A model generated the notes under the pieces. That model was not told the origin of the DNA. It ran no database searches and saw nothing but the letters and a program-made list of their open reading frames with translations. Of a stretch of DNA of 64,000 bases, positions 34,650 through 45,696 are shown one piece after another. Origin of the DNA: Hygrocybe punicea (Eukaryota; Basidiomycota; Agaricomycetes; Agaricales; Hygrophoraceae); assembly GCA_963556145.1 (NCBI GenBank), contig OY744462.1, positions 2,480,001-2,544,000 on the forward strand, given 5' to 3'. A program made the translations under genes and the position numbers. The stretch's first letter is position 1. Each line of letters starts with the position of its first letter.

Positions 34650-37552
34650 TTCTCATTCGCACGAACAGGTTTTTGTTCCCCCGCCCAGCAGATTAATTCG
34701 CGAGCCGAAGACGGTTAAAATTGCAGCTTGATTATTGAAATTGCTACCAAGTTATTTTATGCCTAATTCTTTATCATGCACGTGGTTATCTTACAGGAAG
34801 CTGGAACTTTCAGATTGCATATTATCGCCATTGAATATTGTCACCACCAAGTTTGTTGACACACTGTCTATATTTCTGGTTGTCAAACCCAGTTGTAATG
34901 TCTATGGATCCATCTCTGAGTCGAACTATTTACTATTTTGAAACGGTTCAGTGTTTGAAGGGGGCCGTTGTCGTGACCTTGACGCATCTGACACTGTGGA
35001 TTCAGCATTATTCAAATTCAAATGTTAAATGTCTACAATTTGAGCAATTCCGCATGCTTCGTAACTTACTTACCAAATGCGGTTAGCGCGGCTTTGAACT
35101 CCGATGTCGACTTTGGACTTGTATCGTAATCCCCTCTGAAACCTCTGCAGAAATTGCCTTTCCGAGTCATTGAAGGTCACATCGCAAGTTCCAACTTGAA
35201 AGTTACTGCGGAACTGTGGAACCTCAAGGCCTACATACATCCGACGTGCTGGGTGCTGACTATGCCACTATTTGGAGCTCACCCAATCCCTTTATTCCAT
35301 ACGCCTCTCACGGCAGAAACAGGCCTCTCGCAGTGACCAAGATAAATCACCGGTTCGTGAGCGAGACGAGAATCATTAGCGGAGTCGCGCAAGGCGCTGC
35401 TCTCACCCAACCAACGGATGCTCGAAGTTGTCTTCGCTCGTCAAATGTTTCAAACTCGATTATTTGAAGGCCCCGAATAGGTTCTACTCGGTCCATGTTC
35501 ACAGTTGGAGGAGGTGGCATCCTCGATCCCCCGCGGTAATTCCCTGTACACAGCCTCAAAGCATGTAGGACGTGCGAGGTTAAGCTCTGTGGCTCGGCCT
35601 TACCGTTGATGTGTGCTCCAGTCTCGAACGACCTTCCAACTTGAAGGTGTGCATGACCCGCGCTACCCCACTTGCTTTCCAAGGTTACTCTCAGTCTACC
35701 TCGCGTCTATCACATACGGAAACTTTGGTTCTGGATGTTGGTGCTTATCCATTGATATTTAGAATGCACACTCTCAACCAGTTTTATTTCCATCAGAAGA
35801 TTCAAAGCACTTGGAGACGTTAGCCCTGTCCATTGAATCGGTCTGGCCACGAGGTAGGTTAAACACGGCACAGGTTGCCGATAATATATTTTCTGAAAAC
35901 TGCACTAATAACAACTTTCCATTTAAAGAATTTATGGTTCGCCTAATACAGGAATTATCAAGCTAAGCCCAGTACCGTGCATGTGCCCAAGCATGGCCTC
36001 CCATTAATGGCGCCTGTCATCAATCCCTGTTCACCCGTATCACGCTTCGGTGTTTTTCGCACCGAGATAGTCCCTGCGTTCTGTCACAGGCGAACCCTCC
36101 GATCCTCATGTTCTCAACTAGTGCTGTCAGCCTGCTCAAGGGTTATCACGGAGAGGATAATGCACCACTCACGTGTCGTACGGTGGGGGCTCTTTCTACC
36201 GTCTCTTCTTGAAATGAGAGAGCTGTATTGTGCTGTCAGCTGATGACGGTGACTCAGCGGCAGAGTCAGCACACAACACGTACCCCCGCACGCATTGTCT
36301 CTCGGTGGGAGAGCCTTGGCGATCGTGGCTGAACTCTTAGTGGCTGCAGAAGTTACGTAACAATGCCATGTAACAATGCACCGAGCTTACAGTATGTGCT
36401 GCCTCCATGGTGTGTACGATTTACATTCATGACCGAGATCCATCCGCATGAAAAAACGCTCTAAAATCAGTTACATTAAGAACAGCAGATCCGGGACTAC
36501 CTACATTTAGCGATCACCGGCATCTGCAGCGGCAAGTATATTGCAACATTGTCCTACCCGCCGAAGGAAAAACAACGGCCAAGCCGTCCCGCAGATCCGG
36601 TTTCAGTGCCCCTTGGCCCTACAATTGACAGAGATAGGATCTTGACCATCCGACATTGTACGTCCTTCGGGGGTAATCACGAGCGGGTCTTCTCGGAGAC
36701 ACATTTCAAAAGCAGAACGCTCCGCTTCAGCACATCAACACACCTCAATCTGAGATGTGACGAGTAGTTGGCATTGAAACGCAATACAATACCTCCGAGA
36801 CGATCGGGATTTGCGCTATTACCTTGAGTCAGGACCCCGTGCCGTATCTGCTGCTCAATGATGCGGGTCCATAGTTTAGCGGTAAAAAAAAAACAGTCCA
36901 GGCAATGCAGGCGGAGAATTGAAGGTACGTACTTTGTTCAAGTTCAAGTTTGTTGTCCCGAGTTAATCTTCACCCATCTGAATAGACTTGGATTATGTTG
37001 GATAACGTAGGACTTTTGTCGGTCATATAACATCGATAACACAGAGCGGATATTTGAATACTTCGGCGATCTGCCAGTATGTTCCGTACCTGTTTTGTCA
37101 CGGACCACCAAGGGCGTTACAACACGAGGCTAAAAAATCCGATTCATCGATCTACACGCTCAGCCCAATTGTTGTGCATACTTCTGTGCAGGCGGCTTAA
37201 CGATCCGTTGGATAAACCGAACGTTTCTGGGATAGTGAGCTCGAGCCGATGTTGATCCGCATTTGCAGGTCAAAGCCTCGTGCACTTGGTAGGAAGGTTT
37301 GGGATTGACACTATCAGGTAAAAAAGCAAGAGGCGCGCAGATCCAGGAGGACAAGGAGGATCGCGATGTGATTTTAAAATCCATGTAAAGCCGGACTTTC
37401 CTGGCCATAAGATAAGGATAGATCACGGGATCGGAAGTATATCATCACGGGATTGCAATTAGATCACGTGAGCGGAAGCGCGTTCGACGTTCAAAGTTCG
37501 TATTGTGGTTGGTTTTCATAATCCGTCTTTTGCTTCGAACTACCACATTGCT
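34650..37552. other. gene-poor stretch
   Basis: No gene could be supported. Short frames at 35216-35467 (plus) and 35347-35682 (minus) overlap and show no domain. A 10-bp A-run lies at about 36882. Confidence 0.4.
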
Positions 37553-38770
37553 ATGCCCCGTCAGTAATGCTTGCAGTTTATATAGCTTACTTAATTGAAT
37601 TTTTTTTTTTCAGGTTTATCCAATCGTACCAGCGATGAAGCCTCCGATAGCCCTCTATCTTGCGTGCGTTCACTTACCCGCACAAAAAAAAAATATACCG
37701 ACGACTTACCTCATGCAGGGCAGGAAACCTTCTGTCAAAACTTCTCGCTTCCAGAATGCACTTGGCTTGAAACTACACTCTCAGGTTTTTAACGATATAA
37801 AGGTATGGTTCGTCGAAATTGCCCTCGACAGTTCAGTTTCCAATCATGAACATCTCAAGGCGGATGTAAGAAGAATGGCCGACCAACACTTTGATTACAG
37901 TCTTTCTGCCTCGCAACAATCCAATGAAGCTTGGACGGATTATGAGAGCCAGGTGACGCTGTGACTCGTCATTTTTTTCAACTTCCGCGTTGTTTATCTA
38001 GCTAAACAGGTCTGTGCAACGTATCCCCTGTTCCTGAAGGATCCCCAGACGAAGGTCCTTTTGTGCTTGAGAGTATATACTAAGCAGTACATTGGAAGGA
38101 TGTCATGGAAACGTCGCAGGGAGGATTCAAACAAGAATGAGAACCAGGACGACTCGGACCCCGTATGATTTCTGGTCGTCGCCGCTGACAAGTTCTGACT
38201 GTACCTATAGGATTTTTTGATAGATCACGACTCTACCCAGAATACTGCTAGCCCAAAGTCGCTTCGCCCTGTAAGGGCCGCGGCAAAACGCTCACCTTTG
38301 GCCAACATTCGTCAATATTACGAAGAATCCATCTGTTCTGTTAGCTCTGCAGTTGTTTAATTATTTTCTGTTGTCTGAATCATCTTTCACAGTCGCCTTC
38401 ACCCCCATCCAGTGAGGAATCCTCCGGCTCGGGTGCCAATATTGAATCCCAAGAACCAAAGACGTCGCTGGAATGCAAAGTTCCCGCTTCGCCGATGTCG
38501 GCTGCCCCGAAATCCAGTTGTGCTGATCCTATCAAGAGCATCAAGGATTTTCTAGGATCTTGCCAACCGTCTATGCTCCACTTGCTCCCGTCCTTGATTC
38601 AACTCGGATTCACGAACAACGAATCATTGGAAGGCGTACTAGTTTGGCCGACGAGTGAGCTCCTCTCCGTGTTGGAGAAGTGGAAGCACACTGGGTATCT
38701 TACGGCTTTGGAACTTGAGGCTCTTAGGATGGGATTTACTCAATTGAAGATGAAGAAGTCGCAGACCTAG
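37553..38770 (+). CDS. hypothetical basidiomycete protein with C-terminal helical domain
   Basis: A likely start at 37553 (ATGCCCC, then GTCAGT donor) joins to a Ser-rich stretch (LSNRTSDEASDSPLS). Later exons encode VFNDIK...QHFDYSLSASQQSNEAW, VCATYPLFLKDPQTKVLLCLRV, a basic WKRRRED segment, DFLIDHDSTQ and a Ser/Pro-rich linker. The protein ends in a helical domain (IKDFLGSCQPSMLHLLPSLI and ELEALRMGF) whose pattern recurs in many uncharacterised mushroom proteins. GT-AG introns at about 37965-38009 and 38162-38209 keep frame. Function unknown. The N-terminal exon chain is less certain than the C-terminal half. Confidence 0.55.
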
Positions 38771-38910
38771 ATGGCCCGGTCGACGATGTATTGATGTTTT
38801 TATCGAAAGCAACTCGTGTACAACCAACCTGATTGTGTAAATACACAACCAACGTCAGAGGTCAATTGTGTTTGTCTCTCCGAGTTGAGTCTAGAATCTA
38901 AGTCTGTTCT

Positions 38911-40618
38911 TTACATCCATGAGCCTCGGTCCCTGATTTCCCTCCCCTTCCCTCGTATACCCCACACACCCCAGTTCGTCTTCACCATCACCCTCGGATC
39001 GAAATCAGCCACTTCCCATTTCTCACTGCCAAATGCATTTGGCCCAGGGGTTACAACCCAATCAAACTGACCTGCCACTCCAGATGCAGTGGCAAGTGAC
39101 CGGACGTCTCGTTCAACGTCCGCTGGAGAGAATCCCGTGACGAATATCGGGCATTTTGTAGCCAGGAGCATCGGAACAACAGGGCCCCACTCTGTCGGAG
39201 AGGCGATCTGCAGAAGAGGTTCTGGGTCGAACTCAGACGCTGACGTAACGGAAGGGAACCCGAAACCGGGGGAAAACAAAAAGAAGAGATCGGTGTATGG
39301 ATCAAAGGTGTCCTGGAATTGAGGGTGGACTTCGGAGTAGTTGGTTTGCAGGCCTGTGATTGTCAGCTGGGGAGTGAATGGTACAGTGTAGGAGGGTACC
39401 CCGTAGAGCTCCAGAGATGAGCGTGTGCGTTTATGGCGTGCTATTGGTTGCGGCGGCGGCGGTTCATACACGTTGGGAAGATAGACCGGCTTTTCGTTCT
39501 TTAATTCCGTGGGCAGCGGAGTGGGTGTTTGAGTGCTTGATTCACTAGCGGCGGATGATGGTGATTCCGATGATTTTTGCTGAGCGCTGGGAGGTTTTGG
39601 TAGGGAGACTTGAGGGCCAATAAAAATAAGATGAAATTGAGCAGAAGGAAATAGCATGCACAACTGTTCCCACACATGGGGAGGCAGCGATGACTCGGCT
39701 CGGGCACCAAGCATGAATAGTCGAATCTGTGGCTTACTGGCGCCAGCTTCTTCAGTTTCTGGAGCGCCTGCAGGAACGTGTAATGTAGTACGAAGTGCTA
39801 GAATATTGTGTGAATGATGTTGCCAGTGGGAGATCGACGTGTCTAGACAGACTCACCAGCCAGAGAGCGACAACCCTCAGGAGTCACGCGTTGATTGCTT
39901 AGTGTGAGACCACTATTTTGATGAAGAACAGATCCAATAGTGATGGGGTAAGTGAGCAATTTACTAGCGTGTCGGCGCGAGCGCTCGGTGTCCATGGATG
40001 GGAATCCGCGGGTATACCAAAAGACATCCCAGTTTGAAAATGAGATGGCTTCTTCATATGCCTGTGGTCCTAATAATCAAGGGAAAAAAGGGAATGAATT
40101 TTCATGTCGATCAAAGGATAACATGACTTACCAGGTAGCTCAAATTCACGCAACTTTCTTCCACTTCGCAGATCATGTTCATCTTCGTTAACCTCTCTGA
40201 GTCTGGAGCAGTATTTCATGTGCTCCTCATCATTCTTCCAATGTTCTTCTGTACAATGCGTGGGCCAGCCACAGCCTGGGCACTCAAAGTTGACGGCTCG
40301 GGCTTGCGCTTGGGCATGTGCGTGGATGTGCTTGTGCGAAGAAGCACAGACCGGACAGGGAGCCAGGGACCGAACAGCTTCTCCTCTGGCCCGGAGTTCT
40401 GGAAAGGGGGACTTTGAAAACGGATGGAATAAATTGTCTTCGGCCAGGATTGGAGCATTTTCTTTGCCGGTTTTTGGCGCTCGCGCCGACGTTCTCCCAA
40501 AAAGATTGAAGATATATCTACGAACAACAACGCTCTTGACAGTGGGAGACTTCAGGTAAGGACAAGCACCAGGAAACAAACGCGTGGTCGCCAGACTTTG
40601 CGATAACGAAAAAGCCAT
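38911..40618 (-). CDS. MSS51: MSS51-like mitochondrial COX1 translational regulator
   Basis: Mss51 activates COX1 mRNA translation and couples it to cytochrome oxidase assembly in mitochondria. Exon 1 (40618-40132) starts with a presequence (MAFSLSQSLATTRLF, then VVVRRYIFNLFGR) and holds the MYND-type zinc finger: CPVCASSHKH, ECPGCGWPTHCTEEHW and HMKYCSRLREVNEDEHDLRS. Exon 2 (about 40069-39858) has YEEAISFSNWDVFWYTRGFP and TYPITIGSVLHQNSG. Exon 3 (39797-38911) has LHVPAG, MLGARAESSLPPHVWEQL, a Pro/Ser-rich insert absent from short homologues, and WGPVVPMLLATKCPIFVTGF. Total about 528 aa, longer than the yeast protein (436 aa). The start codon is only 77 bp from that of HIS3 on the other strand. 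Confidence 0.88.
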
Positions 40619-40695
40619 TGCCTTTATTTATTGCTGTTGTCCATCGCCCTCCGCAACGCCCGAGGCGTTGTTTATGGTTGTTGTTCAACACCTTT
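40619..40695. promoter_or_regulatory. 77-bp divergent MSS51/HIS3 promoter
   Basis: Only 77 bp separate the two start codons, so both 5' UTRs and core promoters must overlap or lie within the opposing genes. No TATA box or clear Gcn4-type TGACTC site is seen in it. Confidence 0.6.
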
Positions 40696-41523
40696 ATGGC
40701 GGCAAGACAAGCAAAGATTTCCCGCAAGACGAACGAGACACAAATCGAGGTCACGATAGATCTCGACAATGTTCCTGGGTCGTCAATTGCACAAGTAATT
40801 GATATCTCGACTGGTCTGGGCTTTCTTGACCATGTAAGAAACCTCTACTTTTCTCCAATATATATATCGACGGACATAGTCTGTATAGATGTATACGGCG
40901 TTGGCGAAGCACAGTGGAATTTCTCTGACTATGAAATGTACAGGCGACCTCTGGATCGATGATCATCACACCGCAGATGAGTAGCTCTGCCACGCTCTGG
41001 AATCTTTCCGTTAACCTATGTGGATGCTTCGTTTCCACAGGACAGCGCTATTGCCCTCGGCTCCGCATTCAAGGAAGCACTAGGCGAATTGCGAGGTATT
41101 CGCCGTTACGGCACAGGGTTCGCTCCCCTCGACGAAGTAAACACCATTCATCGCATACCTATCCTCTTCCTGATGCAGATGTGAATAGGCTCTTTCTAGA
41201 GCAGTCATAGACATTTGTTCACGTCCATACTGCGTCTCAAATTTGGGACTAAAGCGGGAAAAAATTGGCGACCTCTCCACGGAGATGATTCCTCACATCT
41301 TCTATTCTTTTGCTGTGGCTGCGGGTGTCACACTACATATTGACGTCCTTCGGGGCGAAAACGACCATCATCGGTGATGTCTAGGTCCTTCAAAAATATT
41401 GTCTATCGCTGAGAATTCATTCCCAGAGCCGAGTCCGCTTTCAAAGCTTTGGCGTTGGCTATACGCCAAGCCATCGAAAGAACAGGAAGTAATGACATAC
41501 CAAGCACCAAAGGCGTGCTTTAG
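40696..41523 (+). CDS. HIS3: imidazoleglycerol-phosphate dehydratase (histidine biosynthesis), damaged donor site
   Basis: Dehydrates imidazoleglycerol phosphate to imidazoleacetol phosphate. Exons: 40696-40833 ([24 protein letters not shown]), 40889 to about 40978 ([28 protein letters not shown]), 41041-41136 ([25 protein letters not shown]), 41189-41373 ([33 protein letters not shown]) and 41427-41523 ([21 protein letters not shown]). About 201 aa, matching the family. Both metal-binding His-rich motifs (DDHHT and NDHH) are present. Intron 2 lacks a GT donor in the right phase: the junction reads GCAGATGAGTAG, whereas GCAGAGGTGAGTAG would restore both a normal donor and the conserved metal-binding Glu after HHTA. 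Identity is firm; functionality of this copy as assembled is in doubt. Confidence 0.92.
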
Positions 41524-41626
41524 ACGTTATGACTGATGGATGATTTTTTTCGTACAAATGTATTGGAAAGGGTACCCTGTCATCATCATAACATACACAT
41601 TATCGACTCCAACGAGCGACCCTGAT

Positions 41627-44600
41627 CTACCAGAAAATGCATCGCTTTTCTGGCGGTGGATTTAGCTGTCAATACAACAAATTAACCACTACCGATGTAA
41701 AGGTAGACGTGGTTGAACCTACCCTGGCTGTCTTTGAGCATGTGAATGCCTTCGCGAACTCCGGAATGTTGTATAACGTGCCATCGACGCGGAAATGATT
41801 CGGAGAGTGAGGATCAGTCCGGATATCTTGTATCTGAGCATCCGAGTGAGATATCGTCCACATTAAGGTAAGGATGCACGTACAACAGAAGATGGTTTGA
41901 TATTTTGAGCATATACCTGCCCAAAAGCTATGAAGAAGAGTTGTTCTCTAGTGTTGTCTGTCAAAACGACAAGTAGCTAACAGTTTGGTAAAAAATATCT
42001 CGCCTGGTGTAGTTCAAGCCGGGGAGGATGTATTCATCGCCAGCTACGAAAGACGATTCGTACTGTGCCTTCCAAGCACGATAAGCATGGATTAAACCTG
42101 AGTCTCCGATGTTCTCGCTGGCTGTCCTGAAACCCGGCGTTCGATAGAAAGAATGTCGTTCTGGGGATTCGACTCACAAGTTGCCCTGATAATGAGGAAT
42201 GTCAGGTTCAGGTACTTCTCGTCAGAAAAGCAATGACGCTCACATTAACATGAACGACTCCGCCCTTGCCATCATCAACCGTATAAGCTAAACAAAGGAC
42301 GCTCTGAACTGACAATGAAGATGGCCAAAAATGACGGACTTGCCCGAATATTGCTTGACAATACAATCCTGTCTCGCTTTGAAACCCTCACTCGTAGTGT
42401 TTGTCCACCACTGCTCCAGTTTTCCATGTTGATTATAATGTCTACCGACAGAATCGAAGGCATGCTGAAAATATTCTTTGAGAAGACGTTGTGGATGGCG
42501 TCATCTAAGCTCACAGTTAACTCATGCGCCGCAATTTGTCCGAACGCGCCATATGAAATATATGAGGGCCTAAAGCTTCATTAGGAACATGAAGGAAGAC
42601 AAAGGTGAAGTTAACTCGCCAGTCTTGCGAGAAGAAAGGAGGTCGCAAAAATCCAGCAGAAAAGACAATCTAAATAGTCGTCACAGTTATTCTCTAGTAG
42701 CGACGACCTGGGACATACCTCATTAGCAGGCGGATTGAAGTAAGCATTCGCTATAGAGGGGTACATCTCCCATGATAATGGGTCCCTCCTCTTGCCCAAG
42801 TGAGACCATTTCTTAAATGTGTCACTCGAACTGTGAAGGGCGAGCTCAGTATATCCAATGAGAATCATTAAAAAACTGACGCAGCATTAAGCATGTTTTG
42901 GAAGAACTCGTTCGCGTCTATCTCGACAGAACCGTAATACTTGGCTATGGATTTCGCATCTGTAGTGTTCGGTGATAGAGGAAACCCAACTTTGACACGA
43001 ATCGCATCAGCCTGTAATGAATAAAAAATGAATGTGGCCGAATAAACTATTTGACTTTTTCGGGGTAAAATTGCATACCTTCTCAGCAGCAGCCCCAGCT
43101 GATTCTTTGTCCATCCATTCGATGTAGGGAAGTGAGGCTGTAAATGAATTGATGACATCTGAACGGAGACCGTCAAATTACAGTGCTCTAAAACAATTCA
43201 AGGAATAAACTCGCCTGTGATAACTTTGGTGCTTTTCTCTCTAGACTCTCCACCGAAAGTCTCATTTACGAAGTACCTGCCAGCCGCAAATCCCAGGGCA
43301 CGCTCCACTTTCCCAACACAAAATTCCGCCCGATCGCCAACAGCCCCCTTCTTGATCCCATCCAAAGCCTCGTCCAAGCTCCTGACTGCCTTCCAAGCCT
43401 CAGTATTTAACCCAAGGAGAGGCGCCAGATGCAATGCGGCACGAACTACGAGGTAAGCCTCAATGACATCAGAAGACGTAGTAGCGAGTATCGTGGAGAG
43501 CGAGGCAGGATACGCGGGGTATGTGATGATGACCGTTTCAGGGAACGACCGCGGAGTGAAGGCGGAGAAGTATTCTGAGAAATGTATTTCTGGGAGAGAT
43601 TCCGTGAGATTGGAGATTGGAAATGGATTGTACGTTGCAATAGGATCCAGATCAAGGATTTCCCTGTCAATGTTTCATCTGTGTATGAGTTCGTAGAAGA
43701 ATGAAGACTCTCTTACAGATCGAGGCTAGCGTTCGCTACCTGAGCTTCGAACTCAACAACCTTCTTGGCGAGATCGCGGGCTTTTTCGGCGGGGTTGCGG
43801 TGATCCTTGTCGTCTTCACCGTCACCCCAGGGGGGCCACCAGGGGGGCCAAACATTCTCACCAGTGCCAGCCGCAATCAATGCAGGTGACTGTTGTGGAG
43901 TTTGATCCTTGGCTTCGTCAGATAGCGTAAATAGCAACCGTTCGATTACATTCTGGTAAAGTGCCCGAACAGGCTCTTCTTCGTAATATTCCTGACGTGG
44001 AGCAAATTTTAACTGAAGTAAATATTTTGGAGATGGTTATTGCTGACCTTGGACGGAAGACCAAATCTAGGCTGACGAAACCAAAGAGTCATACGATTAG
44101 GATCCGCTCCAATGTCGCCGTCGACATTAATATCGAATAGCGCACTAATGTCTAAGCCCATAGGAGATGAGATGAAAGTTGAGGCTACGACAGAAGATGG
44201 CGGACCTTTAGAATGAAGGAAAGCGACAGCGGCCGTCAAACCATGCTTCTTATCCTGGACACCCCTGGATATGCCAGAAATATCCGTCCCTTCACCCCTA
44301 TACAACTGACGAACAATCCGAACCAAGCGCAACAGAGGCTCTGTGCCGATGGTGTCCAACGTCTTCTCGTCCAAGCAGGACGAATAGAGACGTCGGAGTT
44401 TCCGCAGTATTTCATCGTCATAGACAGACACAAGTGAGCGGGACGAATTCGATTCCAAAATATGTTGTAAGAGTTGCTTGTTTTGTTGTTCTAGCACGTT
44501 AAAAGTGGCAAGCTTGCCTTTATCGGCAGGTAGTGGGTGGGAGTTCAGCCAGCCACCGTCTACGAATTGAATCCAGGTAAGATAAGGAAAATGGAAGAAG

Positions 44601-45282
44601 AATTTAGGTAGTCGGAGTCAACATACTTGCAAAAGCGTAAAAATTCTCGCAAGGATCTTGAGTGGAGTCAATCGAGGACAGGATGGATGCAGAAAGAATG
44701 ATGCATTGCGAAGTCAAGCATACGGCCTGTAATGTGGACACGAATAAATTCATCGAACGAAATAAAGAAAAAGAATTAGGTTACTTTCTCAGAAGGAGTG
44801 GGCAGAGGCGCAGGGACAGCGGTAGTCGTAGACATGCTAGTAGTTGTGGACACTGTTGTGGTCGTAAGCACGATAGTAGTCGGATGCACAATGATCGACG
44901 TCCCAATCTCAGTCTGGGTGATAGTTTGACTAGGGGGCTTCTCGGTGCTACCATCGTCACGGTGCCTCTCTCTTTCTAATTGCAACCTGTGTTGCGCACC
45001 CGCAAATAGGCCAATGAATACGGAGCTCAACAGGAGAAATATAAGCGCAATAATGAGAAGGGCTTTCGTCAAGGCAGTCAAGGGTTCGTGTACAAGGGAG
45101 GTGATGCTTTTTGCAAATGAGATATTCGGGCGATGGCTTGTCCCATCTTCCCCCTCGGTGTCGTGAAGTAAAGGGGCCGCTTCTGGAATGATAGGTGAGT
45201 TTATCATAGGCAGAGAAAAAGCCGTTACTATTTGACGGCTACCTTGATCTGTGGGCGGCCTTGCAACTCGGTCGTCCGCCAT
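41627..45282 (-). CDS. M13 family zinc metallopeptidase (neprilysin/ECE-like), type II membrane protein
   Basis: Start at 45282 (MADDRVARPPTDQ). A short cytoplasmic part is followed by a signal anchor (LLIIALIFLLLSSVFIGLFAG) and a long Thr-rich stalk, so the catalytic domain is probably extracytosolic. The M13 N-lobe follows (CLTSQCIILSASILSSID, DPCENFYAFA). The catalytic core has NAYFNPPANE (NAFY-like), GQIAAHELTHAFD with the HEXXH zinc site split by an intron at about 42515, SENIGDSGL for the third zinc ligand, and HSPNHFRVDG. The last exon (41663-41627) ends NPPPEKRCIFW, the family's conserved C-terminal CxxW. Many short introns. An unusual Trp/Pro-rich insert (WPPWWPPWGDG) sits in the N-lobe. 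These peptidases cleave peptides; the natural substrates in mushrooms are unknown. Confidence 0.9.
43820..43855. repeat. short direct repeat coding for WPPW-WPPW
   Basis: The motif GGGGGGCCACCA/GGGGGGCCAAAC is repeated within the M13 peptidase gene and produces a Trp-Pro-Pro-Trp doublet in the protein. Confidence 0.6.
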
Positions 45283-45696
45283 CCTGATGACGGTTTCTGC
45301 GGGGACCAGTGATGGTTTACGAGCAACGCGCAAATGTGCCGGTTTTCATGTGTGCCCACGTGGAAGTCATAATAAGCCGGTGGTTGGCTATGTTTTCTAC
45401 CTCTCGAGGGCCGCGCTCCTGTGCTCGAAGTGGGCGAATACACATTTTCTGCCAGAGGTTGTTGTGCGATTCAACGTCGGCTTCGCATCAAAGAAGCCTC
45501 TAAAGCATTTAGCTTTGATCCCAAGGTGATTTTCACCACCAATGACGACCTCCGGCATACAGGCTGGCAACGCGAAGGACCAATCCCAGGCAGCGATTCA
45601 TCAGGAAAAACTTCTTTTTTTCTTCAAGTGCTCAGTGCTGTACAGTATGGTGAATTATGGAGATGTCCCCACTCGTAGGAATAACACCCTCAACGA
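45283..45696. other. intergenic, no gene seen
   Basis: Spacer between the AlkB gene's stop and the M13 peptidase start, both on the minus strand. It should hold the peptidase promoter. Confidence 0.5.
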
